Below are positions 40,733 through 49,167 of a stretch of 64,000 nucleotides of DNA, in pieces. Origin of the DNA: Pleomorphomonas diazotrophica (GTDB lineage Bacteria > Pseudomonadota > Alphaproteobacteria > Rhizobiales > Pleomorphomonadaceae); the NCBI RefSeq assembly GCF_002844595.1, contig NZ_PJNW01000015.1, positions 1 to 64,000 on the forward strand, in the 5' to 3' direction. How positions within the stretch are numbered: the first letter of the stretch is position 1; each line of letters starts with the position of its first letter. The notes below the pieces were generated by a model, which saw only the letters and a list, made by a program, of their open reading frames with translations, was not told the origin of the DNA and did not search any database. A program made the position numbers and the translations under genes.

Positions 40733-41341
40733 TTACTCCGCCGCCACCACCTCGCCCGCCAATATCCGGTCGACGATGGTGGCGAGCTTCTCGTCGATGA
40801 TGTGGAGATATTCCGTCCAGTCGCTGAACTTGGTCAGCTCGGCCTTGCCGTCGGAGATGCCGCGGAGGCCGAGGAGGGGGACGGCGAATTTCTGTGAGGC
40901 GCGCCAGAGGGCGAAGGTTTCCATGTCGACCATGTCGGCATCGACAAGGTCGTAGGCGGCGCCGGAGACGACGTTGCCGCCGGTGGAGAGGCTGGCTTCC
41001 GGCACGCCGGGGACGCGGAGCGGCAAGGGTATGACGGCGGGCAGGTCGAGGAGCGGCGTGGTGCCCTTCGGAAAGCCGAGGGGCGAGGCGTCGATGTCGC
41101 GATAGGCGATGGACGTCGCCTGATAGACCTCGGCGTGGCGGAGGCGGCGCGAGCCGGCCGAGCCGAGGCTCACCACCAGCTTCGGCAACTCGCCGCGATG
41201 GGCGCGGGCGCTGAGCTCGGCGGTGAGGTTGACGGCCGCCTCCACCGGGCCGACGCCGATCATCACCGGCTTGATGCGCGCCTTGAGCGCCGGGCCGTAT
41301 TCCTGCTCGGCGGCCATGGCAAACAGCGTCGTCTCGCGCAT
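40733..41341 (-). CDS. 5'-methylthioadenosine/S-adenosylhomocysteine nucleosidase-like protein
   Basis: The 202-residue protein belongs to the purine nucleoside phosphorylase fold: LFAMAAEQEYG at the N-terminus, VMIGVGPVEAAVNLTAEL, LVVSLGSAGSRRLRHAEVY and DMVDMETFALWRASQKFAVPLLGLRGISDGKAE, in which MVDMETFA and the SDG motif carry substrate contacts. It is shorter than typical MTAN. The family cleaves MTA, SAH and 5'-deoxyadenosine. GAGGAG lies close upstream of ATG 41341. It is 176 bp upstream of the radical SAM gene on the same strand, so it could clear 5'-deoxyadenosine made by that enzyme; this link is inference. Confidence 0.85.
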   Translation of the reverse strand: MRETTLFAMAAEQEYGPALKARIKPVMIGVGPVEAAVNLTAELSARAHRGELPKLVVSLGSAGSRRLRHAEVYQATSIAYRDIDASPLGFPKGTTPLLDLPAVIPLPLRVPGVPEASLSTGGNVVSGAAYDLVDADMVDMETFALWRASQKFAVPLLGLRGISDGKAELTKFSDWTEYLHIIDEKLATIVDRILAGEVVAAE

Positions 41342-41475
41342 GAGCGCTCCTCTCGAATCCCTGGTCGACGCTGCGACGCTAGCGGAACTTGGCCGGTGCC
41401 GCGAGGCAGGAGTGCGCTTTATTGCCTTGCCGCGATGCTCTAGGCTCTTCCGTAGCATCTGCCTCCGGAGGAGCC

Positions 41476-41952
41476 ATGAAAGCCGTTGCCCTTGCCCTCG
41501 CGGGTCTCGCCGCCCTTGCCACCGCTGCCCGCGCCGAGGACGACCGCATCTGGCTGGGGCTCGACTATGGGGACGGTGCCACGCTGGTCTACGGCATGCC
41601 CGAAAGCGACGACGCGCCGATCGCCTTCGTCTGCGAGCTGCCGGGGCGCGAGCTGATCCTCGACGTGTCGCTCGGCGAGGCCTTCGAGCCGCGCGCGGGC
41701 GAGGTGGCGGTGACGATCACCGCGCCGCCGGTGAAGGGCAGCGTCTCGATGGCCGGCAGCGTCGAGGTCTCCGAGGAGACCGGCGACGTCATCCTGGAGG
41801 CGAAGGGGCGCCTGACGCCGGCGCTGTCGAGCATGCTCTCCAAGGGCAGGGAGCTCACCATCGCCCTGGGCAAGGAGAAGCGGACCTTCCCGCTCACCGG
41901 CGCCAAGGACGGAATGCGGCCGTTTGCGAGCGCCTGCGGCGAGCCGAGCTAG
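41476..41952 (+). CDS. Secreted protein of unknown function
   Basis: The 158-residue protein has a signal peptide (MKAVALALAGLAALATAARA) and a mature beta-rich part: DRIWLGLDYGDGATLVYGMPESDDAPIAFVCELPGRELILDVSL, ending FPLTGAKDGMRPFASACGEPS. Two cysteines (in FVCEL and SACGE) could form a disulfide. It resembles other short periplasmic alphaproteobacterial proteins of unknown role. ATG 41476 is preceded by CCGGAGGAGCC. It is divergent from the nucleosidase-like gene. Confidence 0.75.
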   Translation: MKAVALALAGLAALATAARAEDDRIWLGLDYGDGATLVYGMPESDDAPIAFVCELPGRELILDVSLGEAFEPRAGEVAVTITAPPVKGSVSMAGSVEVSEETGDVILEAKGRLTPALSSMLSKGRELTIALGKEKRTFPLTGAKDGMRPFASACGEPS

Positions 41953-41997
41953 TTTGGCCTGCTTCATGAGCCCAAGCTGCCCAGAAGATCGAGGCGC

Positions 41998-42747
41998 TTA
42001 TCCCGCCTCTGCCATCAAGGCTTCCGCATCGCGCCCGGCCGCGAGACGAAATGGCGATGCCGGATCGGTGGCGCATCGCCAGATCGCCGCCGCCACGTCG
42101 GAGGCGCGGGTCGTCGGTCCCGAGCGATCGCGCATGTGGGCTACGATGCGCTCGATCATCGGTGCATAGTCGGCGTTGTCGCTGCCCCTGAGATGAGGCA
42201 ATCCATTGGCGCCGAACCGCGTTTCAGGTGCGCTTCCCGGTATGACCAGATGGGTGCGCACGCCGAACGGCTTCACTTCCAGGGCCAGCGTCTCAGTCAG
42301 GGAGTTCACCGCGGCCTTGGTGGCGCGATAGACGCCGACCATGGGCAACGACTTCAGCGTGGTCGACGAGGAGACGTTGATGATGACGCCCGATCGTCGC
42401 TGGCGAAACGATGGCAGCAGTGCCTGGATGATCGCAAGCGTGCCCAGCGTGTTGGTTTCAAACATGGCGCGCGCCACGCCGAATTCGGTCAGTTCGACGG
42501 GGGACGGCACACCGAAACCGGCGTTGTTGACCAGAACGTTGATCGGACCAGCCTCGGCTACCGCGTGAGCGGCGCTAGCCGCATCGGTCACGTCGAGCCG
42601 CAGGAGGCGGAGCCTCTCGGATGCCGGAAACAGCTCGGCATTGAGCGTCCGCATGGTCGCGACCACGTCCCAGCCGCGCTGGAGGAACAGCCGCGCTGTC
42701 TCCAGCCCGAAGCCGGATGAGCAGCCGGTAATGAAGATTGCAGGCAT
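41998..42747 (-). CDS. SDR family oxidoreductase, paralogue of 52273 gene
   Basis: The 249-residue SDR starts MPAIFITGCSSGFGLETARLFL, with VNNAGFGVPSPVEL, VINVSSSTTLKSLPMVGVYRATKAAVNSL (S, Y, K) and a C-terminal region typical of the SDR group with TGCSSGFG. The sequence is clearly related along its length to the SDR at 52273-53043, and both are divergent from related AraC genes. It is probably controlled by the AraC protein starting at 42843. The substrate is unknown. Confidence 0.92.
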   Translation of the reverse strand: MPAIFITGCSSGFGLETARLFLQRGWDVVATMRTLNAELFPASERLRLLRLDVTDAASAAHAVAEAGPINVLVNNAGFGVPSPVELTEFGVARAMFETNTLGTLAIIQALLPSFRQRRSGVIINVSSSTTLKSLPMVGVYRATKAAVNSLTETLALEVKPFGVRTHLVIPGSAPETRFGANGLPHLRGSDNADYAPMIERIVAHMRDRSGPTTRASDVAAAIWRCATDPASPFRLAAGRDAEALMAEAG

Positions 42748-42770
42748 AGGTTTCTCCGCCTCTTGATGCT

Positions 42771-42825
42771 GAAATCAATCTAGCGGCGTTGACCAGGACG
42801 AACTATGGTTGAGAGTATTGATTTC
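42771..42825. promoter_or_regulatory. Inverted repeats in AraC/SDR divergent promoter
   Basis: GAAATCAAT (42771-42779) and ATTGATTTC (42817-42825) are perfect nine-bp inverted arms with a 37-bp gap, centred in the SDR/AraC intergenic region. Each arm could bind one AraC-family monomer. Confidence 0.5.
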
Positions 42826-42842
42826 TTTTGAAATGGTCCTGC

Positions 42843-43787
42843 ATGAAGATCGACCCGCTTGCCGAAGTCGTCACACTGCTCCAGCCGAGGGCCCGCTTTT
42901 CCAAGCTGATAGAGTGCGGCGGCTCTTGGAGGTTCCGGCGAAAGGGAACGGGCGATCCCTTCTACTGCGCGGTGCTGGAGGGGCAGTGCCGTGTGACGGT
43001 CGACGGGCAACCGCCCCTGATCTTGCGCGCGGGGGATTTCCTGCTGGTCCCGGCCATGCGCGACCTGATCAAGGAAAGCCTGGACTTGCCGCAGGGCGAG
43101 ACACCGGAAGAACCGATCGAGATCGGCGAGGGGCGCTTTCGTGTCGGCCGGGAAGACGAGCCGCCAAACCTCTGCATCCAGATCGGGCATTGTTCGTTCG
43201 GATCGCCCGATGTGGCACTGCTCGTGCCGCTGCTTCCGCGTCTTGTCCTGGCGCGCGGGGAGCCGCGGCTCGCGACGCTGACGCAATTGGTCGGCGAAGA
43301 GACCCGCGCACATCGGCCCGCGCGCGAGCTTGTGCTCGAACGGCTGCTGGAGGTGCTGCTGATCGAGGCTTTGCGATGCGGCTGCGAGACAGAAAATGCA
43401 CCGCCGGGTCTGGCTCGCGGTCTTGCCGACGATCGCGTTGCGGCAGCGCTGCGCGTCCTCCATGCCCGCCCGGAACGTCCTTGGACGGTCGCTGGGCTCG
43501 CTTCCGAAGCGTCTTTGTCGCGGTCGGCTTTCTTCGCTCGCTTCAGCCGGACGGTGGGCATGCCACCGATGGAATATCTTCTGGCATGGCGAATGGCGTT
43601 GGCCGGACGGCTTCTCCGCGGGCAGGAGCTCAGCTTGGATCAAGTCGCCGAGCGCGTCGGCTACAGTTCATCCAGTTCCTTCAGCGTCGCCTTTGCCCGA
43701 TACGCGGGTTTGTCACCGGCTCGCTATGGCCGGATGTATCTGAATGGCCAGACTGGAGAGCCGGCGCAGCCGCCGTCAACTATCTAG
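42843..43787 (+). CDS. AraC family transcriptional regulator (cupin-type sensor)
   Basis: The 314-residue protein has an N-terminal AraC_binding_2-like cupin (MKIDPLAEVVTLLQPRARFSKL, FYCAVLEGQCRVTVDGQPPLILRAGDFLLVPA) and two C-terminal HTHs (WTVAGLASEASLSRSAFFARFSRTVG; LDQVAERVGYSSSSSFSVAFARYAGLSPARY). ATG 42843 is chosen over an upstream TTG. It is divergent from an SDR gene. A second AraC/SDR pair at 51213-53043 is paralogous in both genes. Confidence 0.92.
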   Translation: MKIDPLAEVVTLLQPRARFSKLIECGGSWRFRRKGTGDPFYCAVLEGQCRVTVDGQPPLILRAGDFLLVPAMRDLIKESLDLPQGETPEEPIEIGEGRFRVGREDEPPNLCIQIGHCSFGSPDVALLVPLLPRLVLARGEPRLATLTQLVGEETRAHRPARELVLERLLEVLLIEALRCGCETENAPPGLARGLADDRVAAALRVLHARPERPWTVAGLASEASLSRSAFFARFSRTVGMPPMEYLLAWRMALAGRLLRGQELSLDQVAERVGYSSSSSFSVAFARYAGLSPARYGRMYLNGQTGEPAQPPSTI

Positions 43788-43796
43788 AACTCTGTT

Positions 43797-43851
43797 TAGG
43801 CGCAGTTCCGGACGCAAAACCGGTTTCCACTTTTGCTGGAACTGCTCTAGC
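43797..43851. repeat. Family A repeat, copy 3
   Basis: TAGGCGCAGTTCCGGACGC, AAAACCGGTTTCCACTTTTG and CTGGAACTGCTCTAG repeat the family A pattern ten bases after the AraC stop. The remaining gap to 44092 holds no gene. Confidence 0.8.
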
Positions 43852-43868
43852 GGCCGTCCCCGTCGCCT

Positions 43869-43881
43869 ACTGGTTACCAGT
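43869..43881. promoter_or_regulatory. 13-bp palindrome of unknown role
   Basis: ACTGGT-T-ACCAGT is a perfect inverted repeat 18 bp after a family A repeat and over 200 bp before the next start codon. It may be part of a terminator or a binding site. Confidence 0.25.
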
Positions 43882-44092
43882 CCCGGCCCTAAGTGCCGGA
43901 TGCTGTTGCCGTCTTGGCGTTTTGCTCTTTTGCAGAAAAAGACGATCCCCTCGCGAAAACGACATCCGCATTTAGGCTGATATACTATTGAGCCACTCCC
44001 CATTTCTGGAACAGGGATCATACTTCCTAAGTTAATTCATTGTCCGATTAGAACGTATTCAGTCGCGGGCGCTTCAGCCAGAGCGAGACATC

Positions 44093-44893
44093 ATGCCAAC
44101 CTTTACCCAACACCAACTGGAAGCCATTGCCGGCGCACTCGGCGATACACCCGGCGGTCTGACCGACGGCGAGATTTCCATTCTGCTCGAGACGGCCAGC
44201 ATTCCCGATGCCGACGCGGGCCTCGAGACGCGGCAGCGCCTCCTCAACGCCTTCGCCGAGGTGCAGACGAGCCGCAACGACCGCACGCATATCCTCGCCT
44301 TCATCTGCAAGGTGATGCGGCGGGAACGTTTTGCCGAGGAGCCCGAGCGCTTCGAGGCGATGCGCCTCAACGTCAACCAGGCCCTGGCGCTGGCCGGCCT
44401 TGCCATCAGCGAGGATGGCAAGCTCACGGTGATGCGGGCGGAGAACAAGCTCAGCGAGGCGGCGCGGCGGGCGCGGGAACTGCGCGCCGATCTCACCTAT
44501 CGCGGCGCCCATCCGGAGGTGATGCGCTACTGCCAGCAGGAACTCCTGGTCGACAACTACATCCACGCCGTGCAGGACGCGGTGAAGGGCGTTGCCGACA
44601 AGATCCGCCGCCGCACCGGCCTCAACGACGACGGCGCCGACCTGGTCGATCAGGCCTTTGCGGGCGCGCCGCCGCTTCTGGCGATCAACGCGCTGGTGAG
44701 CGAGGGCCATCTGGCCGAGCAGAAGGGCTTTGCCAGCCTGCTGAAGGGCTTGCTCGGCCTGTTCCACGACGGGGCCGACGGCGAGCCGAGGCCGCACTGG
44801 CACATGACCAAGGACGACGCCGAGGATCTGCTCAGCCTCGTCTCACTCCTCCACCGGCGCATCGACGCGGCCAGCACGCCGCAGCTGATGTAG
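44093..44893 (+). CDS. TIGR02391-like (Ymh) family protein
   Basis: The 266-residue cytoplasmic protein ends with the TIGR02391-type domain: NKLSEAARRARELRADLTYRGAHPEVMRYCQQELLVDNYIHAVQDAVKGVADKIRRRTGL, then FAGAPPLLAINALVSEGHLAEQKGFASLLKGLLGLFHD. The N-terminal part (LEAIAGALGDTPGGLTDGEISILLE) is helical. Relatives occur in mobile and defence-associated DNA, but no biochemical role is established. ATG 44093 follows AGCGAGACATC. It has no obvious operon partner. Confidence 0.78.
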   Translation: MPTFTQHQLEAIAGALGDTPGGLTDGEISILLETASIPDADAGLETRQRLLNAFAEVQTSRNDRTHILAFICKVMRRERFAEEPERFEAMRLNVNQALALAGLAISEDGKLTVMRAENKLSEAARRARELRADLTYRGAHPEVMRYCQQELLVDNYIHAVQDAVKGVADKIRRRTGLNDDGADLVDQAFAGAPPLLAINALVSEGHLAEQKGFASLLKGLLGLFHDGADGEPRPHWHMTKDDAEDLLSLVSLLHRRIDAASTPQLM

Positions 44894-44905
44894 GGGGTGG
44901 AGCTT

Positions 44906-44961
44906 TCAAGACGCAACTCCGGACGCAAAACCGGTTCCCACCTTTGCTGGAGTTGCTCTAG
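44906..44961. repeat. Family A repeat, copy 4, between convergent genes
   Basis: TCAAGACGCAACTCCGGACG, CAAAACCGGTTCCCACCTTT and GCTGGAGTTGCTCTAG lies between the TIGR02391-like and Rrf2 genes. Its arms (GCAACTCC/GGAGTTGC) differ from those of copy 1 by compensated changes. Its end supplies the TAG stop of the Rrf2 gene at 44958-44960. Confidence 0.8.
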
Positions 44962-45389
44962 GCTTGTCCCTTGGCCGTCTCCATGGCGGCGCGGGCGATT
45001 TCGGAGAGCGTGGTGGCGCCGTAGATCTCGACGAGCCGCGCCTCGGCCTCGGCATGGGCGGCGACGAGCACGGCGTTCGACGCCCGCTCCACCGGGCAGG
45101 AGGGGTGATCGCTTGAGGTGGCGGCCGGCAGGATCGGCCCGCCGTCGAGCGCCCGCTGCACGGCGAGCACGGTGATCTCGTCGAGGCTCTTCGCCATCCG
45201 CCAGCCGCCGCCGCGCCCGCCCTCGGAGGCGACGATGCCATGGTCGCGCAGCGCGCCGAGGGTGCGGCGCACCACCACCGGGTTGGTGTTCAGCATCTCG
45301 GCGATGCGCTCGGACGTCTCCCGGCCGCCCAAGAGCGCCATGTGGACGAGCACGTGCAGCATGCGCGCCAGCCGGCCGTCGCTTCGCAT
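44958..45389 (-). CDS. Rrf2 family transcriptional regulator
   Basis: The 143-residue protein has the Rrf2 winged helix: MRSDGRLARMLHVLVHMALLGGRETSERIAEMLNTNPVVVRRTLGALRDHGIVASEGGRGGGWRMAKSLDEITV. There is a single cysteine (HPSCPVE) rather than the three that bind Fe-S clusters in IscR or NsrR, so it is more like YwnA-type members. GAAAGGTGAGGAC precedes ATG 45389. It is divergent from an epoxide hydrolase-like gene with an operator between them. Its stop codon comes from the family A repeat. Confidence 0.9.
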   Translation of the reverse strand: MRSDGRLARMLHVLVHMALLGGRETSERIAEMLNTNPVVVRRTLGALRDHGIVASEGGRGGGWRMAKSLDEITVLAVQRALDGGPILPAATSSDHPSCPVERASNAVLVAAHAEAEARLVEIYGATTLSEIARAAMETAKGQA

Positions 45390-45445
45390 GTCCTCACCTT
45401 TCCGCAACAATTGAAGTTACGCTATATTGACTCCAGGCTCATTCT

Positions 45446-45462
45446 GTAACACCACTTGTTAC
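45446..45462. promoter_or_regulatory. Operator between Rrf2 and hydrolase genes
   Basis: GTAACA-N5-TGTTAC is a perfect inverted repeat 20 bp before the hydrolase start codon. A related half (GTTACG) lies near 45415 next to the Rrf2 gene. Location and symmetry suit Rrf2 repression of the hydrolase. Confidence 0.6.
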
Positions 45463-45482
45463 GCAATGAAAGGAGCCACGCC

Positions 45483-46460
45483 ATGCGCGAGACGCTGATC
45501 GACACGCGGACCATCTCCATGAGCCTCATCGAGGCCGGCGAGGGGCCGCTGGTGCTGCTCTGCCACGGCTTTCCCGAGGGCAAGCGCGCGTGGCGCCATC
45601 AGGTGGCGGCGCTGGCCGCCGCCGGCTACCGGGCGGTGGCGCCCGACATGCGCGGCTATGGCGGCAGCGGCGCCCCCGCCGAGGCCGACCGGTATACCGT
45701 GGTGCATGCGGTGGGCGACATGGTGGCGCTCATGGATGCGCTGGGCGAGGAACGGGCGGTGATCGTCGGCCATGACTGGGGCGCCACCGTCGCCTGGCAG
45801 GCGGCGTTGATGCGGCCCGATCGCTTCCGCGCCGTGGCGGCCTTGGGCGTGCCGATGATGGGCCTGCCGCCGCTGCCGCCCTCCAGGATCTTTCCACAAA
45901 GCGAGGAGGCGCTGTTCTACACGCTCTATTTCAGCGAGCCGGGGCTGGCCGACGCCGAGTTCGCCCTTAACCCGCGCCTGACGCTCCTCAAGATCCTCAA
46001 CGCGGCGAGCGGCGAGGCCGGCCCGCGCCTTCAGGGCGACGGCACGCCCAACCCCTTCGGCATGGTGCGGCGGGGAGTGGGCCTTCTCGCCGACCTGCCC
46101 GAGCCGGCGGCGCTGCCGGCCTGGCTGCCCGAGGAAGAGCTCGACCTCCTGGCCGGGGCCTTCTCCGCCACCGGCTTCACCGGCGCGCTCAACTACTATC
46201 GCAACCTCGACCGCAACTACGAACTCCAGCAGGCGATGGCCGGCGCCAAAGTGGAGGTGCCGGCGCTGTTCCTGATCGGCGAGCGCGACACCGGCCTTTC
46301 CATCCCCGGCATGGCCGACATCATCGCCGCCATGCCCGCCCTGGTGCCCGACCTCCGCGGCTCGCAAGTGATCCCCGACGCCGGCCACTGGCTGCAACAG
46401 GAGCGGCCGGAGGAGGTGACGGACGCGCTGCTCACGTTCATCGAGGGGGTTGAGGGGTAG
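45483..46460 (+). CDS. Alpha/beta hydrolase, epoxide hydrolase-like
   Basis: The 325-residue protein has the epoxide hydrolase signatures: LLCHGFPEGKRAWRHQ (HGFPE oxyanion motif), AVIVGHDWGATVAW with the nucleophile aspartate, a cap with YYRNLDRNYEL, and the C-terminal GERDTGLS and DAGHWLQQE acid/histidine pair. It would hydrolyse epoxides or similar electrophiles in the cytoplasm. GAAAGGAGCCACGCC places the start at ATG 45483. The divergent Rrf2 regulator with the intervening palindrome suggests induction by reactive compounds. Confidence 0.93.
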   Translation: MRETLIDTRTISMSLIEAGEGPLVLLCHGFPEGKRAWRHQVAALAAAGYRAVAPDMRGYGGSGAPAEADRYTVVHAVGDMVALMDALGEERAVIVGHDWGATVAWQAALMRPDRFRAVAALGVPMMGLPPLPPSRIFPQSEEALFYTLYFSEPGLADAEFALNPRLTLLKILNAASGEAGPRLQGDGTPNPFGMVRRGVGLLADLPEPAALPAWLPEEELDLLAGAFSATGFTGALNYYRNLDRNYELQQAMAGAKVEVPALFLIGERDTGLSIPGMADIIAAMPALVPDLRGSQVIPDAGHWLQQERPEEVTDALLTFIEGVEG

Positions 46461-46495
46461 GGGAGGTGGAGGGAGCATGATATTAGCCGCTCGCT

Positions 46496-47608
46496 TCACC
46501 GCCTCAGCATCAGCTTATCGAAGTCGGGGTTGGGATCGCTCGTGCAAGCTTTTTGCTTGGCCGTGTTGGCCGCCTTGCCCTCTTCGATCTGTCGGCGAGT
46601 GCCTTGATCGTAGGGCTGCATGGAGAGGGCTTCGGCTTTGTACGTTACCGTATACCCGGAGAGTTCCAGACCGGTGATCTTCCGCAGGTCGTCGGCAATC
46701 GCGTTCAGGTCTCCCTGCCCCTCGCAATGAAACAATCCCTGGACGCAGCTACAATCTGGCGTGGGTGTGTAAGTTCCCTCCCATTCTTTCAGATGGATAA
46801 GGTTGTTGACCTTGGTCCCACTGACGGTCGACCCGGGAGCGTGGGAGCTCAGCACAACGGCCAGCACGTTGTCTTCCGAGGCGATTCTCCAGTCGACTGC
46901 CGCATAGGAGGACAGCCAGAGGATCACCGGCTTGCCTTCCTGTGGCGGTGATAGCTTGAGCGACATGCCTTTGGCGCCGCTTTCATAGATGCCGGCATAA
47001 TAGACGTGGGCTGACCTGTCTCCGTTTGTCCTGAAAAACTCCGCAACTTCGGCTTTTGTCCAGGACTTGGCATTGTCCTCTATCGTTACCTTGTACTCGG
47101 TCGTATGCCAGTTGTTGATATATTCGACTTCGATGACGTGCTCGCCTGGAGTGAAGTTGTGCACGAAGCTGGTTTCGTCCGCGTCATCGAACACCATCTC
47201 ACCATCGATGAAGATTCGAGACTTGGCCCAGCCTTGGCTGACGCTGATCTTCTTTGTGGTGGGAGCCGAGTAGTTCAGCCGTCCGACCCAGTAGGCCGCG
47301 AAGTTCGGCGACTCGATGTTATGGAAATCGTTCCAGGCGTAGTTGATCGCAATGCTGTCCACGTTCTCCTGGAAGACGATGGTGCGGGGGTTGCGGCGGT
47401 CAATATAGATCGCCTTGAATCCATTGGCTGGAACCTGATGAGATGGATTGAGTGCCTTGCCCCAGGTGCTCCTGATCCGGTCGGGCCCGACCACATTGCC
47501 GGCATCACCCACCGTTTGCGCCTGTGCCGAAAGAGCCGAGAACGGGCACGAAGCCCCAAAGGCCAGCGAGAGCAGCAGGGCCAGGGAAAACAGATGACGG
47601 GCACGCAT
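46496..47608 (-). CDS. Secreted protein with PA14-like domain
   Basis: The 370-residue protein has a signal peptide (about residues 1-30, ending SALSAQAQ) and a beta-rich region at about 60-170: FAAYWVGRLNYSAPTTKKISVSQGWAKSRIFIDGEMVFDD...HNFTPGEHVIEVEYINNWHTTEY, the PA14/GLEYA pattern of carbohydrate-binding domains. The remainder (VILWLSSYAAVDWRIAS; DCSCVQGLFHCEG) is unrecognised; a cysteine triplet may be disulfide-bonded. It is moderately less GC-rich than flanking genes. No partners are evident. Confidence 0.75.
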   Translation of the reverse strand: MRARHLFSLALLLSLAFGASCPFSALSAQAQTVGDAGNVVGPDRIRSTWGKALNPSHQVPANGFKAIYIDRRNPRTIVFQENVDSIAINYAWNDFHNIESPNFAAYWVGRLNYSAPTTKKISVSQGWAKSRIFIDGEMVFDDADETSFVHNFTPGEHVIEVEYINNWHTTEYKVTIEDNAKSWTKAEVAEFFRTNGDRSAHVYYAGIYESGAKGMSLKLSPPQEGKPVILWLSSYAAVDWRIASEDNVLAVVLSSHAPGSTVSGTKVNNLIHLKEWEGTYTPTPDCSCVQGLFHCEGQGDLNAIADDLRKITGLELSGYTVTYKAEALSMQPYDQGTRRQIEEGKAANTAKQKACTSDPNPDFDKLMLRR

Positions 47609-47793
47609 CGGATGGCGTCACTTTCACAATGTCGGATGTTACACGTTTAACGCGCAATGCGTTTAGGATTCCTTTTGGTTGCGCGAGTGTGTGTTGCAAT
47701 TCCTGGAGGCTGGATCTATCGCTCGACAAGCATCAATCGGTGCGGTGATGACCATCGTTTTCGGTCGTGCAGGGTGCGTATGGGGTGGCGGAA

Positions 47794-48354
47794 ATGACCT
47801 CCACGACAATCCCGGTTCTCGTGACGCCGACGCTGGACGCCCTTGGCGGCTATGAGGATGCGCTCGCAAGGGGCTGGTCGCCCGACCCGCGGCGCGTGGG
47901 CGACGCCGCCTATGTCGAGGCCGAACTCGCCGCGCTCAGGAGCGATCGGGCCGGCTATCTTGAGAAGATCCTAAGTGATCCCGCCCCGGCGCGAAGCCCC
48001 TCGCGGGCGGCGCTCGTCAACCACGCCTTCTGGATCTTCGACGGCGAGTTCGCCGGCAAGGCCGACCTCCGCTACATCCCCGCCACCGGCGCCGTGCCCG
48101 ACGACATTCCCGGCCACGTGGGCTTTTCCGTCGTGCCCTGGAAACAGGGGAAAGGATACGCCACGGCGGCGCTCCGGGCGCTGATGAAACTCGCGAGATC
48201 CAAAGGCCTCAAGACGCTGCATATCCTCTGCAACATCGAAAACATGGGCTCAAGGATCGTCATCGAGCGGGTGGGCGGCAAGCCATACCACGTGGGGCAG
48301 CACCCGTCGGATCTTCCGGAGCAGTGGAAGGCGTATTATCGGGTGAGGTTGTGA
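47794..48354 (+). CDS. GNAT family N-acetyltransferase
   Basis: The 186-residue protein has a GNAT core in its second half: GHVGFSVVPWKQGKGYATAALRALMKLARSKGL gives the acetyl-CoA loop (QGKGYA), followed by ILCNIENMGSRIVIERVGGK. It resembles acetyltransferases annotated as acting on small molecules or ribosomal proteins; the acceptor is unknown. ATG 47794 after GGCGGAA is preferred over a GTG nine codons upstream. Confidence 0.9.
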   Translation: MTSTTIPVLVTPTLDALGGYEDALARGWSPDPRRVGDAAYVEAELAALRSDRAGYLEKILSDPAPARSPSRAALVNHAFWIFDGEFAGKADLRYIPATGAVPDDIPGHVGFSVVPWKQGKGYATAALRALMKLARSKGLKTLHILCNIENMGSRIVIERVGGKPYHVGQHPSDLPEQWKAYYRVRL

Positions 48355-48411
48355 GGGGCAAGCTGACCCCTCTTGATGCGCGACGGGTCGATGGGTCGAG
48401 GGATTGATCGT

Positions 48412-49167
48412 TCAGAGGTTGTATGCGGCGCGAAGCCGCTTAGCGACATCCTGTCGCGTCATGCTCACGTTGAACTGCCGAGGGTCATAATCGGCTTCTG
48501 CCGTGGCCAGCTCGACAAACGCCAGCAAGTCCTTCGCAACCGTTTCAGGCAGATCATAGCTGGCTTCCAAGCTCAAGAGTTGCAGCAGGCGCGCCACATC
48601 GTTGCGATGTTTTTTGATGTTCCTTTCGTCGACCTGGCTACCCGCATCGCGCTTCCGGCGAAGATCGAGCCACGCCAGCGCCTTGAACGGGATGATTGCG
48701 GCCGCGTTGAGTACGGGAATCCCAGCCGCTGCGCTTACCATCGATTTCAGGAAATTGTAGTAATCCTCGTCGAGCAGGATGGCCGACAGGCTTGCGGCCG
48801 TGTCGTCGATGGGGAGGGGTGTAAGATGCGAGCCATCGGCAAGTATCAACCCCTCCGGCGACCGCGAGAACAACTTGAGCATCGCCGGGAAACCTTGGGC
48901 TTTCGGCTTTTGAAAGCGGTATAGGATTTTTCCGCCCTCGCTTTTCTCCTTGATCTCGTATTCTCCCTCCTCGATAAAGCTCCAGAAGCATTCAGCGAAG
49001 GCAGGGTCCAGCGCTTCGACGATCAGTACGATGTCAAGGTCCTTGGTGGCGCGGAAGTCGAGGCCGATCTCGCCCATGATAAGTTCGCAGGCAGCCCCAC
49101 CGATCAGCACATATTGATGTTCATGACCCGCAAAATGGGTGCGGAAACGGTCGATCCCGGTCACCAT
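48412..49167 (-). CDS. AbiEii-like nucleotidyltransferase, putative toxin
   Basis: The 251-residue protein has a nucleotidyltransferase core: YVLIGGAACELIMGEIGLDFRATKDLDIVLIVE, with the GG and DLDIV aspartates of the active site, and later ALAWLDLRRKRDAGSQVDERNIKKHRNDVARLL, a typical AbiEii-type C-terminal segment. Such proteins are toxins of type IV modules that add nucleotides to RNA. It overlaps the end of the HTH gene upstream (49161-49167), which would be the antitoxin. Toxicity is inference. Confidence 0.8.
   Translation of the reverse strand: MVTGIDRFRTHFAGHEHQYVLIGGAACELIMGEIGLDFRATKDLDIVLIVEALDPAFAECFWSFIEEGEYEIKEKSEGGKILYRFQKPKAQGFPAMLKLFSRSPEGLILADGSHLTPLPIDDTAASLSAILLDEDYYNFLKSMVSAAAGIPVLNAAAIIPFKALAWLDLRRKRDAGSQVDERNIKKHRNDVARLLQLLSLEASYDLPETVAKDLLAFVELATAEADYDPRQFNVSMTRQDVAKRLRAAYNL

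Noticed and set aside
44093-44893. TIGR02391-like gene as part of a defence operon
   Set aside because: Its neighbours are a repeat and an Rrf2/hydrolase pair with no other defence gene, so no system can be claimed.
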